A DNA stretch of 64,000 bases from Cardinalis cardinalis (lineage: Eukaryota > Chordata > Aves > Passeriformes > Cardinalidae). Position numbers and translations under genes: made by a program. The stretch covers positions 9,159,648 through 9,223,647 of the forward strand of contig JACDOX010000007.1 of the NCBI GenBank assembly GCA_014549065.1, given 5' to 3'. Shown in pieces: positions 1 to 9,730 of this stretch (its first letter is position 1; every line of letters starts with the position of its first letter). Under the pieces are notes generated by a model, which did not search any database, was not told where the DNA came from, and saw nothing but the letters and a program-made list of their open reading frames with translations.

Positions 1-462
1 CGCTCGGTAATGGCCAATGGCCCCGATCCTGACCAACGGGGGTTTTTGTTTTTATCCCGAAATAGCGCCCACCTCCTGTGTACGGATCACCCAGGAGCAT
101 GAATTCCCACTGTGCGCGCTGAACGGAGAATCACAAAATAAATCAGGTTGGAAAAGCCGTCTGACATCGTCAAACCCAACCAGGACCGAACGCCACCACG
201 TCAGGCAGACCGTGGCAGTAAAGCGCCACATCCAGCCATTTCCCGAACACCTCTAGGGACGGACGCGCCACCGCCTCCCGGGGCGGCGCATTCCAGCACC
301 TAACCACTGTTTACGGCAAGAAATTCCACGCGATGTCCACCCTAAGCCTCCCCGTTACAGTACATCACATTACATCAGCGCGCTGCCCGCGGCCCCGGCG
401 GGACGCGCCCCCCTCCCTCCCGGAGCAGCGGAGGGGCGGCACACAGGGCGCCGCACGCTCAC
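1..462 (-). other. NDUFS6: NDUFS6 intron 1 (partial, runs off the left edge)
   Basis: The exon 1 donor (gtgagc on the minus strand, ending at 462) puts all sequence to its left inside the first intron of NDUFS6. From about 240 rightward it is part of the CpG island; the first 240 bases are less GC-rich. No second exon is visible, so the rest of the gene lies outside the window. The short open frames here do not resemble any protein I know. Confidence 0.75.
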
Positions 463-609
463 CTGCCCCGTGTGCGTCACCAGCTCTCCGGTGTCGGAGG
501 CCCGCACACCGTAGGGCCGGACAGCAGCGGCGGCAGCGAGCCCCGGGCGGCCCAGCAGCGGGCGGCTCCGCGGCAGCAGCCAGCGGAAGGTCGAGGCGGG
601 CGCCGCCAT
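463..609 (-). CDS. NDUFS6: NDUFS6 coding exon 1: NADH dehydrogenase iron-sulfur protein 6, N-terminal part
   Basis: NDUFS6 is a nuclear-encoded zinc-binding accessory subunit of mitochondrial complex I, located where the peripheral arm is assembled in the matrix. This exon encodes 49 residues. Residues 1-33 form a basic, Ala/Leu/Arg-rich presequence with no acidic residue. The mature part follows, GVRASDTGELVTHTGQ, and closely matches the known start of vertebrate mature NDUFS6 (GVRVSPTGEKVTHTGQ in human). The start ATG at 609-607 has a good Kozak context (gcgaagATGG). An in-frame GTG upstream is not needed. The exon ends in a phase-0 junction after CAG, followed by a consensus donor gtgagc. 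The C-terminal half with the zinc-binding Cys/His residues is on later exons outside the window. It shares a promoter with MRPL36, transcribed in the opposite direction. Confidence 0.92.
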
Positions 610-735
610 CTTCGCGCCGCCCACGTGACTCCCGGCCGGGCGGGCGCGGGCCTGGCCCCGCCCCGGTTCCTGCGCGCGCTTCCGGCGGCGGGGGGGACGC
701 GTGGCCGCGGGCGGGGAGCAGCGCTTTCCGCGGGG
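610..735. promoter_or_regulatory. Bidirectional NDUFS6/MRPL36 promoter with CACGTG and ETS-type sites
   Basis: The start codons of the two divergent genes are 254 bp apart, so this interval must hold both transcription starts or their immediate surroundings. No TATA box is visible. A palindromic E-box in the context cacgtgac (622-629), of the USF/TFE3 type, lies 12 bp upstream of the NDUFS6 ATG. An ETS/NRF-2 (GABP)-type site, cttccggc, lies at 679-686, and a tgcgcgcgct run weakly like an NRF-1 site at 671-680. NRF-1 and NRF-2 sites are typical of nuclear genes for mitochondrial proteins. The start sites themselves cannot be placed from sequence alone. Confidence 0.7.
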
Positions 736-853
736 GTGAGCGGGCGGCGGTGTCTTCGTCGGTGGGGCGGCGGGTGGTGTGGGGGCAGCGGCAGGAGAGG
801 AGGAGGGGAGCGGGAACGGTGCGTGTGTCCTGACCGGCGCGTTGTCCCCGCAG
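736..853 (+). other. MRPL36: Probable 5'UTR intron of MRPL36
   Basis: A consensus donor (g|gtgagc, GT at 736-737) and an acceptor (gttgtccccgcag, AG at 852-853) frame a 118-bp intron. The acceptor lies 10 bp upstream of the MRPL36 ATG at 864. This fits a gene with a non-coding first exon and a single coding exon, as I recall for human MRPL36. Transcript data are needed to confirm which donor is used. Confidence 0.55.
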
Positions 854-863
854 GGTGCCGAGC

Positions 864-1181
864 ATGCTGTCTCTNCTGGTCAGGGCCGCCACCACGGCCG
901 CCCCGCTGCGCTCGCTGTGCCGCTCGCCCTTGTGCTCGCTGGCCCCGTGGGGACGGGCGGCGGGNCTGCCCGCGGCCTGTCCGAGCTGGGCCCCGCCGCC
1001 GTGGCGGGCGCCCCGCGGGCTGCTGGCCGTGCCGCCGCCGCCCGGGCCGCCGCCGCCTGCCGGGCTGAAGACGAAGACGGCGCTGAGGAGGCGCTGCAAG
1101 GACTGCTACATCGTGCGGCGGCGCGGGCGGCTCTACGTGTGCTGCAAGAGTAACCCCCGGCACAAGCAGCGCAAGGGGTAG
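864..1181 (+). CDS. MRPL36: MRPL36: mitochondrial ribosomal protein bL36m, complete in one coding exon
   Basis: The product is the mitochondrial form of bacterial L36, a tiny zinc-ribbon protein of the large ribosomal subunit. The frame encodes 105 residues; the human protein has about 103. Residues 1 to about 66 form a transit peptide rich in Arg, Ala, Pro and Leu, with no acidic residue. The conserved L36 core is about 68-105. It has C78-x2-C81-x12-C94-x5-H100, the same zinc spacing as bacterial L36, and ends in NPRHKQRKG, matching the family C-terminus (HPRHKQRQM in human). The ATG at 864 is chosen because it lies just after a splice acceptor; the reading frame opens a little upstream only through a non-ATG codon. 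Two Ns (875, 965) fall at fourfold third positions, so they must be Leu4 and Gly34 whatever the base. Confidence 0.95.
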   Translation: MLSXLVRAATTAAPLRSLCRSPLCSLAPWGRAAXLPAACPSWAPPPWRAPRGLLAVPPPPGPPPPAGLKTKTALRRRCKDCYIVRRRGRLYVCCKSNPRHKQRKG

Positions 1182-1560
1182 CGCCGGCCGGGAGCCCGCA
1201 GCGCGCAGAGCTGGCGCCGTGCTCGGCGGCCGGGCCCGGGGCCCCCCGCTGGCCCGCGGCTCCCGGGAGCTGGCAGCTGGCGACACGAGTCGCGGAATCG
1301 TGTGCGTGACAGTGTGTCATCTTTGGAACGCCTGGAGCGAGGTGCGGTCTTAGCGGCCCTTGCCGGAATTTCTGGCCTTGGATGCGGAGAACTGAAGCAG
1401 GAAACAACAGGCTACAGGATCTCTTGTCGTCGTCTGAAACGTGAAGCCTTAAATCACCGCGCTGTGAAATTAGGAAGGGTGAAGCTGAATCACTGGACTC
1501 TGAGGTGCATTTGGGTTTAATTAAGCAAAATGAAAATAAACTCAATTGATTTTCATTACT
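1182..1560 (+). other. MRPL36: MRPL36 3'UTR
   Basis: From the TAG stop, the sequence continues without any sign of splicing to a canonical AATAAA, giving a 3'UTR of roughly 380 bases. GC content falls steeply within it as the CpG island ends. The exact cleavage site is an estimate, placed about 15-25 bases after the signal. Confidence 0.65.
1535..1540 (+). terminator. MRPL36: MRPL36 poly(A) signal AATAAA
   Basis: This is the first canonical AATAAA downstream of the MRPL36 stop codon, about 350 bp away. It is followed by a ctcaattgattttcattac stretch suitable for cleavage. Later AATAAA copies exist in the AT-rich desert, but this one is the best placed. Confidence 0.65.
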
Positions 1561-3564
1561 ACAGCACACTGCAGCTTTTTTCTTGAACACCCTAACCCCC
1601 CCCCCAAGATGTTGGTAACAGAACCGATAGTTTCAAACTCAGGTGGGCAATTTCAGATTCCATCTAGCTTGCCTTAAGATTCTGCCAAGCTTTAGGCTCA
1701 CTCTAGTCGATTGGTGAGGCGTAAGAATATTTTTCTTTTTTGTATCCCTTGAAGGAACTCTCTCCTAACAGGTGTGGAGAGAATGACTGAGAGCAGTAAT
1801 GCCTCAGAGGCCATATAGCCAAGCTTAACATTGAATGCAAACTAGTGAATTGGTATCCGTGTATTAATTAGAGCCAAAATTGCTTCAGTCACGGGTGGTA
1901 TTCCTTACATTTCTCAATATGACTCTGCTTGAGGCNGGAGTGTTAGATCATCCTCTGAACTGCAGGTTCTTAGCAAATGGTGCTAAACTAAACTTTCAGA
2001 AAACTGCCCTGTTTCGGCTAGCAGTTTGCCAGAGTACTGTGAGAAAGTGACCCTGACTTGAAAGAGGTGAAATTGGTTGAGCGCTGTGTTTGAAGTTGTT
2101 GCAAGATTGGATAGTATGATGACTTGAAGACCTTTTCTGCCCAGTTATAATTCCACAACTTTACATTAACTTTTATCATTAATATATTTTTGCTTAGTGC
2201 TTGTAGACAATGAGAGTCTAAGCCTGTGAAGCTGTGGCTTCACAGAGGCAGTAATTATTGTATTTCCATGTGTTGGGTGGTTTGTCTTTTCACTCATCTA
2301 TCTCATCACTGGAATGAGGGTTTGGAGAGAGAGGAGCAGGTTAGTTAACATACACATCTATCTTGGGGGCCATTCAAATTAATCCATGGCAATGGGAGGG
2401 GAGAAAACAGGCTAGCTTCATCTAACTAGAGAGACTGATTCAAAATGTGTAAGGTTCCTCAAAATCAAAGAACCTNGAGGTAGTGGAAGACTTGCTGTAC
2501 TTTAAAAGGTATGATTGAAATTTGGATGCTCATGGAAAAAAAACTTCTACCTTCTAAATACCCACAGCTTGTGCATGAAAGTANGATGTAAGCAGAGAAA
2601 TTTCTTGGAAATATTTTACACCTTTAACGTGCTTTGACAGTTAAGCTGTCTTAGGAACTGAAGATTTTAAAAGCTCCGATTCTCAGTGTTAATGGGACAC
2701 ATTTGTAGATGTGTGCTGTGTGTTTTGTTCCAGCAGAAGAAAAGGCCTCTATGCTGTGAACCTCTGTGATACCTTGTGAGTTTAGCTATTAGTGCACCTT
2801 TGAAGTAAACAGAGTATGACCAAAAAAACCCAGTGATTTCCAGGCCTACCCACTTTTCTGGTGGATAGTAAGGACTGACCTGTGCATTGGGCATGAGATG
2901 AAGTGAGGGTCTGTTGGTTGGGCTTTTTAGGAAAGAGAGTTGGCAGGTGCTCTTAGAGCCTCACAAGCAGTTCATCCAACCCCTTGGTTCAGTCGAAGAA
3001 AGGCAGCTCACTGGTACACAGCAAACTCTGCTGGTGGGTTACTGAGGAGGTACCCAAACGTTTGAGGGCTCTCTTGCCAGGAGCACTGTCAGGTGGTTAA
3101 GGGACACCTGCAAGTATGAATTGCCAGGTTGAAGAACAGTCATAACCTGGGAAGACTTTCTGAATTCAGCGGTGTGTGGAGCCCTGAGACAAGTTCACTC
3201 TGCCAGGCTGGTGTGAAATACNGTCTGCACTCAGAAATGGAGTGAAATTTAGGGCTAGGATTACTGTGCAGCAGAGAGAGGCACAAATTACTGTTTTCAT
3301 CTCCCCCTTTGGCCTAAGACAAGCTTTTATACAGTGCTGACTCAGCATCTTACTTTGACAACTTANAATGAGGAAAAATTTTTTCCTAATTAAACCCTTT
3401 GAACGTAGGGCTGCTGGTCAGAAACTTGAGATGTGAAGTAATTTGAATTCAAATGTTTATTATGGCTGTAAACAGTTCATGTGTCATTGTCTGAACAGTC
3501 CGTTTGAGGTACCTGGGGCGGAACATTCATGGCCATCACTGAAACAGCATNTTTGGTTGTGCTC
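1561..3564. other. Intergenic, nothing recognised
   Basis: AT-rich, apparently single-copy DNA downstream of MRPL36. It starts with a short run of Cs (about 1,591-1,604). The frame at 2,667-2,894 on the minus strand has no protein-like features that I recognise. Confidence 0.6.
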
Positions 3565-3725
3565 AATAGATTTTGGAAAGAGGATTATAGGATTAGAAAC
3601 TAGGAGGCTCTGAATTGTAATTGTACTCTGCCACTGACTTGCTGTATAATCTTGAAAAGGCAATTTTGCCTTTGTCTCAATTTTTCCATCTGTTAGGCAG
3701 GAGTATTGAATGTCACACTTGTAAG
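3565..3725 (+). repeat. MIR-like tRNA-derived SINE, old and diverged
   Basis: The stretch follows the MIR consensus order in sense direction: a tggaaagagg... head; the core word ctctgccactgacttgctgt (about 3,626-3,645); then a ttttgcctttgtctcaattt region; and tttccatctgttaggcagga, equivalent to MIR 'tttccccatctgtaaaatgg'. MIR-type SINEs predate the amniote split and are rare and highly diverged in birds. Identification is by recall of the consensus; an alignment would settle the subfamily and the ends. Confidence 0.72.
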
Positions 3726-6700
3726 TACTATTTTTTAGTTGATGTCTACAAACCGTTACANAGGTGTTCTAAAAAAATCAGATTCTATAGCTTTCTGTAA
3801 TTTGAATGACATGAGGAAAGTGACTCTAGCTGGGGGTGGTGCATGTTTATTTTAAGTTTGTTTACAGCAACTGCAAAATGAGCAGGTGAAATAATTCAGC
3901 CAGTAGCCTTGTGGTTGATAGCTAAGGGCTCATGTCCTTCATTACAGACCTTCTGAATGTTGTGCTACCTCAACTACTGTTGGCAAAGGAGGGGGGCACA
4001 CAACAGCCACTGAAATTACCCAGGCCAAAAATTTAGTCCTGGAATACTAAAAATACCAATCTGTGTTAGTTCCTTAATTGTATGTGGTTTNTTTTTTATT
4101 TCTCTCCCTGGAGGCTGAAAGGGAGGGGAATGATAGGGAGAGTGCAGCCAGAACATAAAATGTTTTAGGGAGGAAAATAGTACCCAGTAACACAGGAAAA
4201 ATCCATACACTGAAGACTGAAATAAGACTCAGGTTCAAATTACATTTTTAGCTTTTGGCTTCCTACTGCTTAGATGTCTAGGTTACCCCTCCAGAAAATC
4301 TTCAGTCTTCTTTAAATCCCCTCAGTGGAGTGGGAATGTGACACCTGATGTCTCCTATGACTGTCTCCATTGTACAATTATGAAAATCATTTGCAGTTGT
4401 GAGTGACTGAACTTGCTTAACTCCTCAGAACTGTTCTAGGGAATAAGATTGTCAGATTCCTGATACGCAACAGGTAGAGTTGTATTTAGGTCAACTGGAG
4501 GGTAAATCTTAGAGCTCATGTATATTAATGACTGTCAGATTTTGTCTGTGGTTGTGTGTATGGGAATTACAGTGTTGGTTGCTGAATTCAGGACAATAGC
4601 TGTTCAAAAATGACAGGTGAGGGAGAAGTCTTTAGGAATTACAGTGCTGAGAAGCCGTGTCTGCTCAGATGGAGGCAGTACACCCTGAGGTTAGCTGACT
4701 GACAGGTGACTGTTCCAGATTCTGACACCACCACAGTCGGTTTCCCGCACTCAGTTAAAATAACAGTTATTTTTAAGTAATGTAGACACCATATTGTTCT
4801 TCCAATTAATCTATTATACCATCCACAAAAGAAAAAAATGTACAAGAAGGAATGACATTTCAGAGCAGTTGCTAATGCATATGCCAAATATTAACAGTTG
4901 GAATTTTTTCTTTATTTACAGAGATGAAGTAGGTAAAATCAAAAAAACAAAAATAAAACTATAAAACGAAAATGTAAATATTCGTAATTAAAAAGAAAGT
5001 GAAAAGCCAGTCTGTTTTCTCCTCTTTGTTTACAGTGCAAACAGATACAACATGCTATTGCAGGCACTGTTCAGAGTATCTTCTGTGTAACACCAAGGTC
5101 CCTCCGTGGTTTCAGTGAGCTCCATGCACTGAAACTGATTTATGTTGATCTGCAGCATCACCATATTGCAAAGTTCTGAATCAGCAAGGGCAGACANACC
5201 TTGATACACACTGCTGAAAACTATCAAATTACTTTTAAAATGGTAGTTAAGGATAAAATAATCCCATTCAATTTAATAAAACTGATTCTGCATTTAAATA
5301 CTTGCATTCTTTCTATTACAGCTCACCAGGTTATTAATTTGGAGCTTGAAATCTGTGCCAGTTTGTCCCCAGAGGCTGAGAAGGGGCTGGATTCTTTCCA
5401 ACTAGATGGGACAGTTTACCTCACCACACCTATGATGGAGCATGCCCTCACCTATCCAGTGACCTCTCCTTTCCAGGACTGAATTTATCTTCCTGTAGGA
5501 ATAGGTGAGCTGCCCATGCAGCTGTTATTGAACTGTCACACTTTACAGCCCAGTTTATTTAGGTAAGTGGTGGTGTTTTACTTCTATACCTCTGGGAGAT
5601 AAACTGCAGCAGTTTCGTTATTGCTCCGTATCCCACTCATAGTGGAGGCAGCAATCTTTATAAGAGCTTCATCACAGTGAAGACACTGAACCTGATCTAA
5701 AAATGATGAAAGTTGGTACAGAGAGAATATTGGCACCCAAGATGAAGCTGTCACTTGCTGGAGTTATCCACCTGCCTCCAGGAATGAAAAATTTGCCATT
5801 TCATCTAGAAGTTTGTGCATCAGTCTTTGAAATCTGTTGTCTGTAAATATGAATAAACTGTTGAAAACAAGCAGTATTTTTCAAGAAGCCACCTGTCCTT
5901 ATGTGCCACATTGTGCAAAAAGGAATAAAAAGTGAACTTTGCAAAGCCATTTGATCTAAAAATACATTGATTCCATTTAGTGGTGGAAAGTAAGCAAAAG
6001 AACAGGCAGGGAATAATGTGAGTCTCTCTGTTGTACATGGTTAAAGATTGATAATGAACAGTGCCTAAATGAGGAAAAGACTGCGAGCCAGCAGTCCCAC
6101 AGTCTACACAGTTTTAAAAGGAATTCATACTAGGATGCTAATATTTATAAATGCAGTGACTAGGATATCTAAAATAGGTCACTTTCGTGGCTTTAGATAA
6201 GAACTTTTGCATCTATGTTTTGTGCCAAGTACTTTGGTTTTGCTTCGATTGCTCATCTAGCTATTAAATAACAAGTTGGTTTTATGTCATCTGGTCATTC
6301 ATCCTGATCACCACTTGTGTAGTCACAGAGAAANGGAACTTATTTGATGTATTTAAATGAATGAGAATACAGTAAATATGAAATGGTGACCTGGGACTTG
6401 ATCTGTCNGCTTAAGAAGTCTGTTCTACCAGAAGTGGGACATGAAACCTAAAACATGGCTGCAGTCAGAGACCACAGCTCTGGAGTTGGATAGATGAGAA
6501 GTGGAGAGATGAGCAGCCAGTGACGCAGCTATGATTATGTTACAAATAACATCACTTCACTGTTAAAAAGGTGAGCCTCTTTGCTTTAATTTGCAGTTAG
6601 CAAATTTTGTTAAGCCTTTCATTCTTAGATTCCTGTATTTTTCCTTCAAAAGGCAGTCACTAAATTTCAGTCACCCTTTGAATCTTTTCTTAAGATAATG

Positions 6701-8485
6701 ACATTAATAATCTTTCTCAGTATAAAATATTTTGTCTAATCTTTAGATATTTCTGTTCCCTGTACCCTCCTCTCATTTCTTTTTAAAAATATGGACACAG
6801 GAACTATAGGTAGAATCTACCTTAGTGATGCTGCACACTGAGATTAAAATGCCNCTGCATTTTGTTCTTAGTAATCTGCTTCCTTCATTTGAAGATCATG
6901 TCATTGCTATGGCTTTCTGTAAAGAATTTGTTTGCTGACAGTTTTTTATTACCTGTAAAGGATTTACACTGTTTAACAATTCTCCTCAACATAGCCCTCT
7001 CTTCTGCCGGTGTAGTTGGAATGTCTGATTTCTAGATGAATAACTTTGCATTTGAAGGTAACAAAATGAAAATTGGTTCAGTGTGTTAAACNGCACAAAA
7101 TTTTACCCATTGCTCCNTTATCATTATTACTACTTTCCTGATTTTTTTAACCTGAACTTACGAGTGTTCGATCTACATAACACCCAAATCACTCATAAAA
7201 AACCCAGGGTATCTATTATCACTTTAATACCCCTGAAACCACAGTGAAAGACATTCAGATTTTATGGTGGTTCCCATTTGCAGTTGTGCTNTGACATGTT
7301 TCTCAAGCAGTTGTGAACTCATATATGTATACTAGGATTTTTTTTTTTTTTTAGTTTTGAAACATAAGGCATATCATGAGTCATTTTGAACCACTCCTGC
7401 ATCTTGTTCACTTGATCATCTGCCCTGCATCCCTGACAGAGTTTCCAGGATGCTTTCTTCAGACAAAACCCAGACTCAGAAACAGTTCAGTCTCTAGACT
7501 AGCATAGCTAACTTAGCACTGTCTAAGACTAGTGTCACAGTCTTATGTTCAGTATGGCTGGTTCCTTAAGCCCATCCCAGTACTATTCCAGCTGGCTTTG
7601 ATGTCTCACATTACTTCATACCATGGCCTTCTGCACACTGCATAAATTCTCAGCATCATCCAACAAAAGCACAGACATGGAAGCCTGCAAGTCTTCATCT
7701 CGTCTTCNTCTTCATCTCCATCTCATTCAACTGGGCATCTTAAAAAAATGCTGGCTTTTAAAGAGCTTAAGATTTATAATGTGTAATGTTTAAAGAATGT
7801 TCAGGGGGAAAACAGGTCAGGAAAGACAAAAAGATTTTTATGGAATATCCTTTCTGGTCAGTTTAAGGTGCATCCCTTGATATACTGTGTGAAAAGGTGA
7901 AGAGCAAAACTGAGTGGATCTGACATTAATGCTCACAGGGAGAGGTGGGGTAGCTGAGTGCCAAGTGTGAATCAGACAATGTCTCTGTGTGCCATGAGCA
8001 GGGCAGAGAGCTCTGATGCCAGGGCCACAAGGTAGAGGCCATTGGTGTTAAGGCCTTTGAAACATTGATCATTTAGGGTCTCCTTAACCATGGCATAGCT
8101 GTATTCTCTCCAGGCATGGAAAGGTGCTGCCTGTGAGTCACAGTCAGCTCTAGGACATTTTGTCCAGAGAATGGTGATCAATGGAAAAAGTCATGAAGGC
8201 AGTGGATAAACTCCAACTCCCTGCTNTGCTGGCAACTACTTAATATTATTTAAACAAATACATTAAATTCTGCATTGAATATTAGGTATTTTCCTAAAAC
8301 AACTCTTCAAACAGTCTAGGACTTCCCTCCTCCTAATCTTCTATCTCCAGCTCTACATTTGTTCATAACTTGTTTATACTTATGCCAAAATTATCTTTTC
8401 TGTTAAACAGTGCTTCTTTTCCTGGAGAATTTACCTGCTTGATATTTAATTCTAGGTAGCTCCCATGGCCTTTTTCAAATCTTTG
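3726..8485. other. Intergenic, nothing recognised
   Basis: About 4.8 kb of AT-rich, mostly unique-looking sequence with a few T and A runs (for example 7,340-7,352). Open frames at 4,639-4,887 (-), 5,201-5,482 (+), 5,820-6,038 (-) and 7,972-8,181 (-) show no domain, signal peptide or splice context I can defend as coding. No repeat family could be named. Confidence 0.55.
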
Positions 8486-8489
8486 TTTT

Positions 8490-8720
8490 CCTAAGCTGAG
8501 CANGTACTTCTAGTCTTTTCTCATGAAGCAGATTTTCTGCTCTGCTCATCATCCTAATAACACTTTTGTGTAATGTTTGAATTTGTGAGATAGGCCTTGT
8601 ATCAAAGGTAATATATTTTGTGGGATCACTGATATTGTTAGAAAAAACCAAGAAAGCTTTTGAGTAGACAAGGCATTCTTACATATGCCAAAGCTTACCA
8701 GTTTTTTTTCCAACTGTTTT
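8490..8720 (-). repeat. Possible ancient CR1/L3-like fragment
   Basis: Read on the plus strand, the words 'cttctagtcttttctcatgaa' followed by 'ctcatcatcctaataacac' resemble the reverse complement of the C-terminal ORF2 region of old amniote CR1 elements, where the 'tctcctcat...' and 'atcatccttgtagcc' words recur. The match is patchy and the borders are guesses. Confidence 0.35.
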
Positions 8721-9394
8721 GTCTTTTAAAAGATATTGCCTTTGCCTACAAGCATTCCCTCTCCTACATTCTTAGACATTGTTGGCTACACCATACACCT
8801 TTTGAGTTAATCTTTCCTGAAATATTTTCCATAATTCAGTCCTCCCAAATATTTTTGTGTTTGCCAACATGACAGATGAATGTCTACCTTATGTTTCTTG
8901 GAAACATACCTCACACTACATATTTCAGGATTGCCTTTGAACAGCTCACTGTCTATCTGAGTGACTTCAAGGAATAAGATGCCATGGACATGTCCTCCTC
9001 AGAGCACACCCTGTCAGAGGTCCCCCCCAGAAGAGGCAATGAGGAGGGAATAAGATGGGAGCTGAGATGTGTGAAACCTGTCCAGTGATTCATGCTTGTG
9101 CAGAAGAGCTGATCCAAGGGCTCGGAGAGTCCCTCAAAGACACACACACTGCATTTGTAATACCATTTTGAGTGAAGAGGATTTCCTTCCCAAAAATCTT
9201 GTTCTCAGCTAAATAATAGATGATCCTGCCAAAATAATACAAAAATTAGATGTCTTATCAAGATGAATGGTATGCTTTGTAGGATACCTAGTGTATTCTT
9301 CTCAAACAGTCTATTTTTAGCGATTTCTTAAGAAATTTTGTGCAGGTTTGTATATGTGAAGGTTTGACTGGACTCACCAATCTTCCTCGTTTTT
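8721..9394. other. Intergenic, nothing recognised
   Basis: A mixed stretch with a slightly GC-richer patch at about 8,960-9,140. No gene or repeat family was recognised. Confidence 0.5.
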
Positions 9395-9730
9395 TAATAA
9401 ACCACCATAAAGTAGAATTTATTTACATAATGCAATGATCCATGAAGGTTACCATAACATCAAGGGACCATATTAACCGCTTGAATGGAATTCATTAGAA
9501 ATTAACTACCACTTAAATTAATTTTCCCACATTCACAAGGCTGTAATGGTGGAAAAAGGAACCGTCCATCAGTGTGTACTGACAGGAGAGCTGTCACTGC
9601 TTTTATTTATAGGTGAATACATTAACCCATGAAGCAGCCTTTTCAGACAAAATCTTGAGCTTCTGTACAAATCAGCTGCTTCAGAAGACTTTCAATAAGT
9701 ATCCCAGCCTCAGTTAAACAGGAACATAGA
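9395..9730. other. Candidate conserved non-coding element
   Basis: A high-complexity, repeat-free block without isolated Ns. It contains many short developmental-factor-like words: TTAATT and ATTAAC homeodomain-type cores, tttacataatgcaat (octamer/C-EBP-like) and catattaaccgcttg. Texture of this kind is common in conserved enhancers of the IRX region, but no comparison could be run, so conservation is inferred. Confidence 0.35.

Larger units (their letters stand above)
241..1300. promoter_or_regulatory. CpG island covering the NDUFS6/MRPL36 head-to-head pair
   Basis: This stretch is very GC-rich and dense in CpG, in sharp contrast to the AT-rich DNA that follows from about 1,300 to the right edge. 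It covers both first exons, the shared promoter and the whole MRPL36 reading frame. Such islands usually mark constitutively active housekeeping promoters, which fits two mitochondrial genes. Boundaries are judged by eye from base composition. Confidence 0.85.

Noticed and set aside
855..863. An upstream GTG start for MRPL36
   Set aside because: The ATG at 864 directly follows a splice acceptor region and gives the family's usual length. There is no need for a non-ATG start in a vertebrate gene.
365..1590. Long open frames on both strands of the CpG island (for example 365-1,099, 477-1,286 and 880-1,590 on the minus strand)
   Set aside because: High GC removes stop codons. These frames overlap the real NDUFS6 exon and MRPL36 in other frames and have low-complexity Arg/Pro/Ala products.
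7972..8181. Minus-strand frame that at first looked exon-like
   Set aside because: No recognisable family, no flanking splice sites that fit, and no neighbouring exons.
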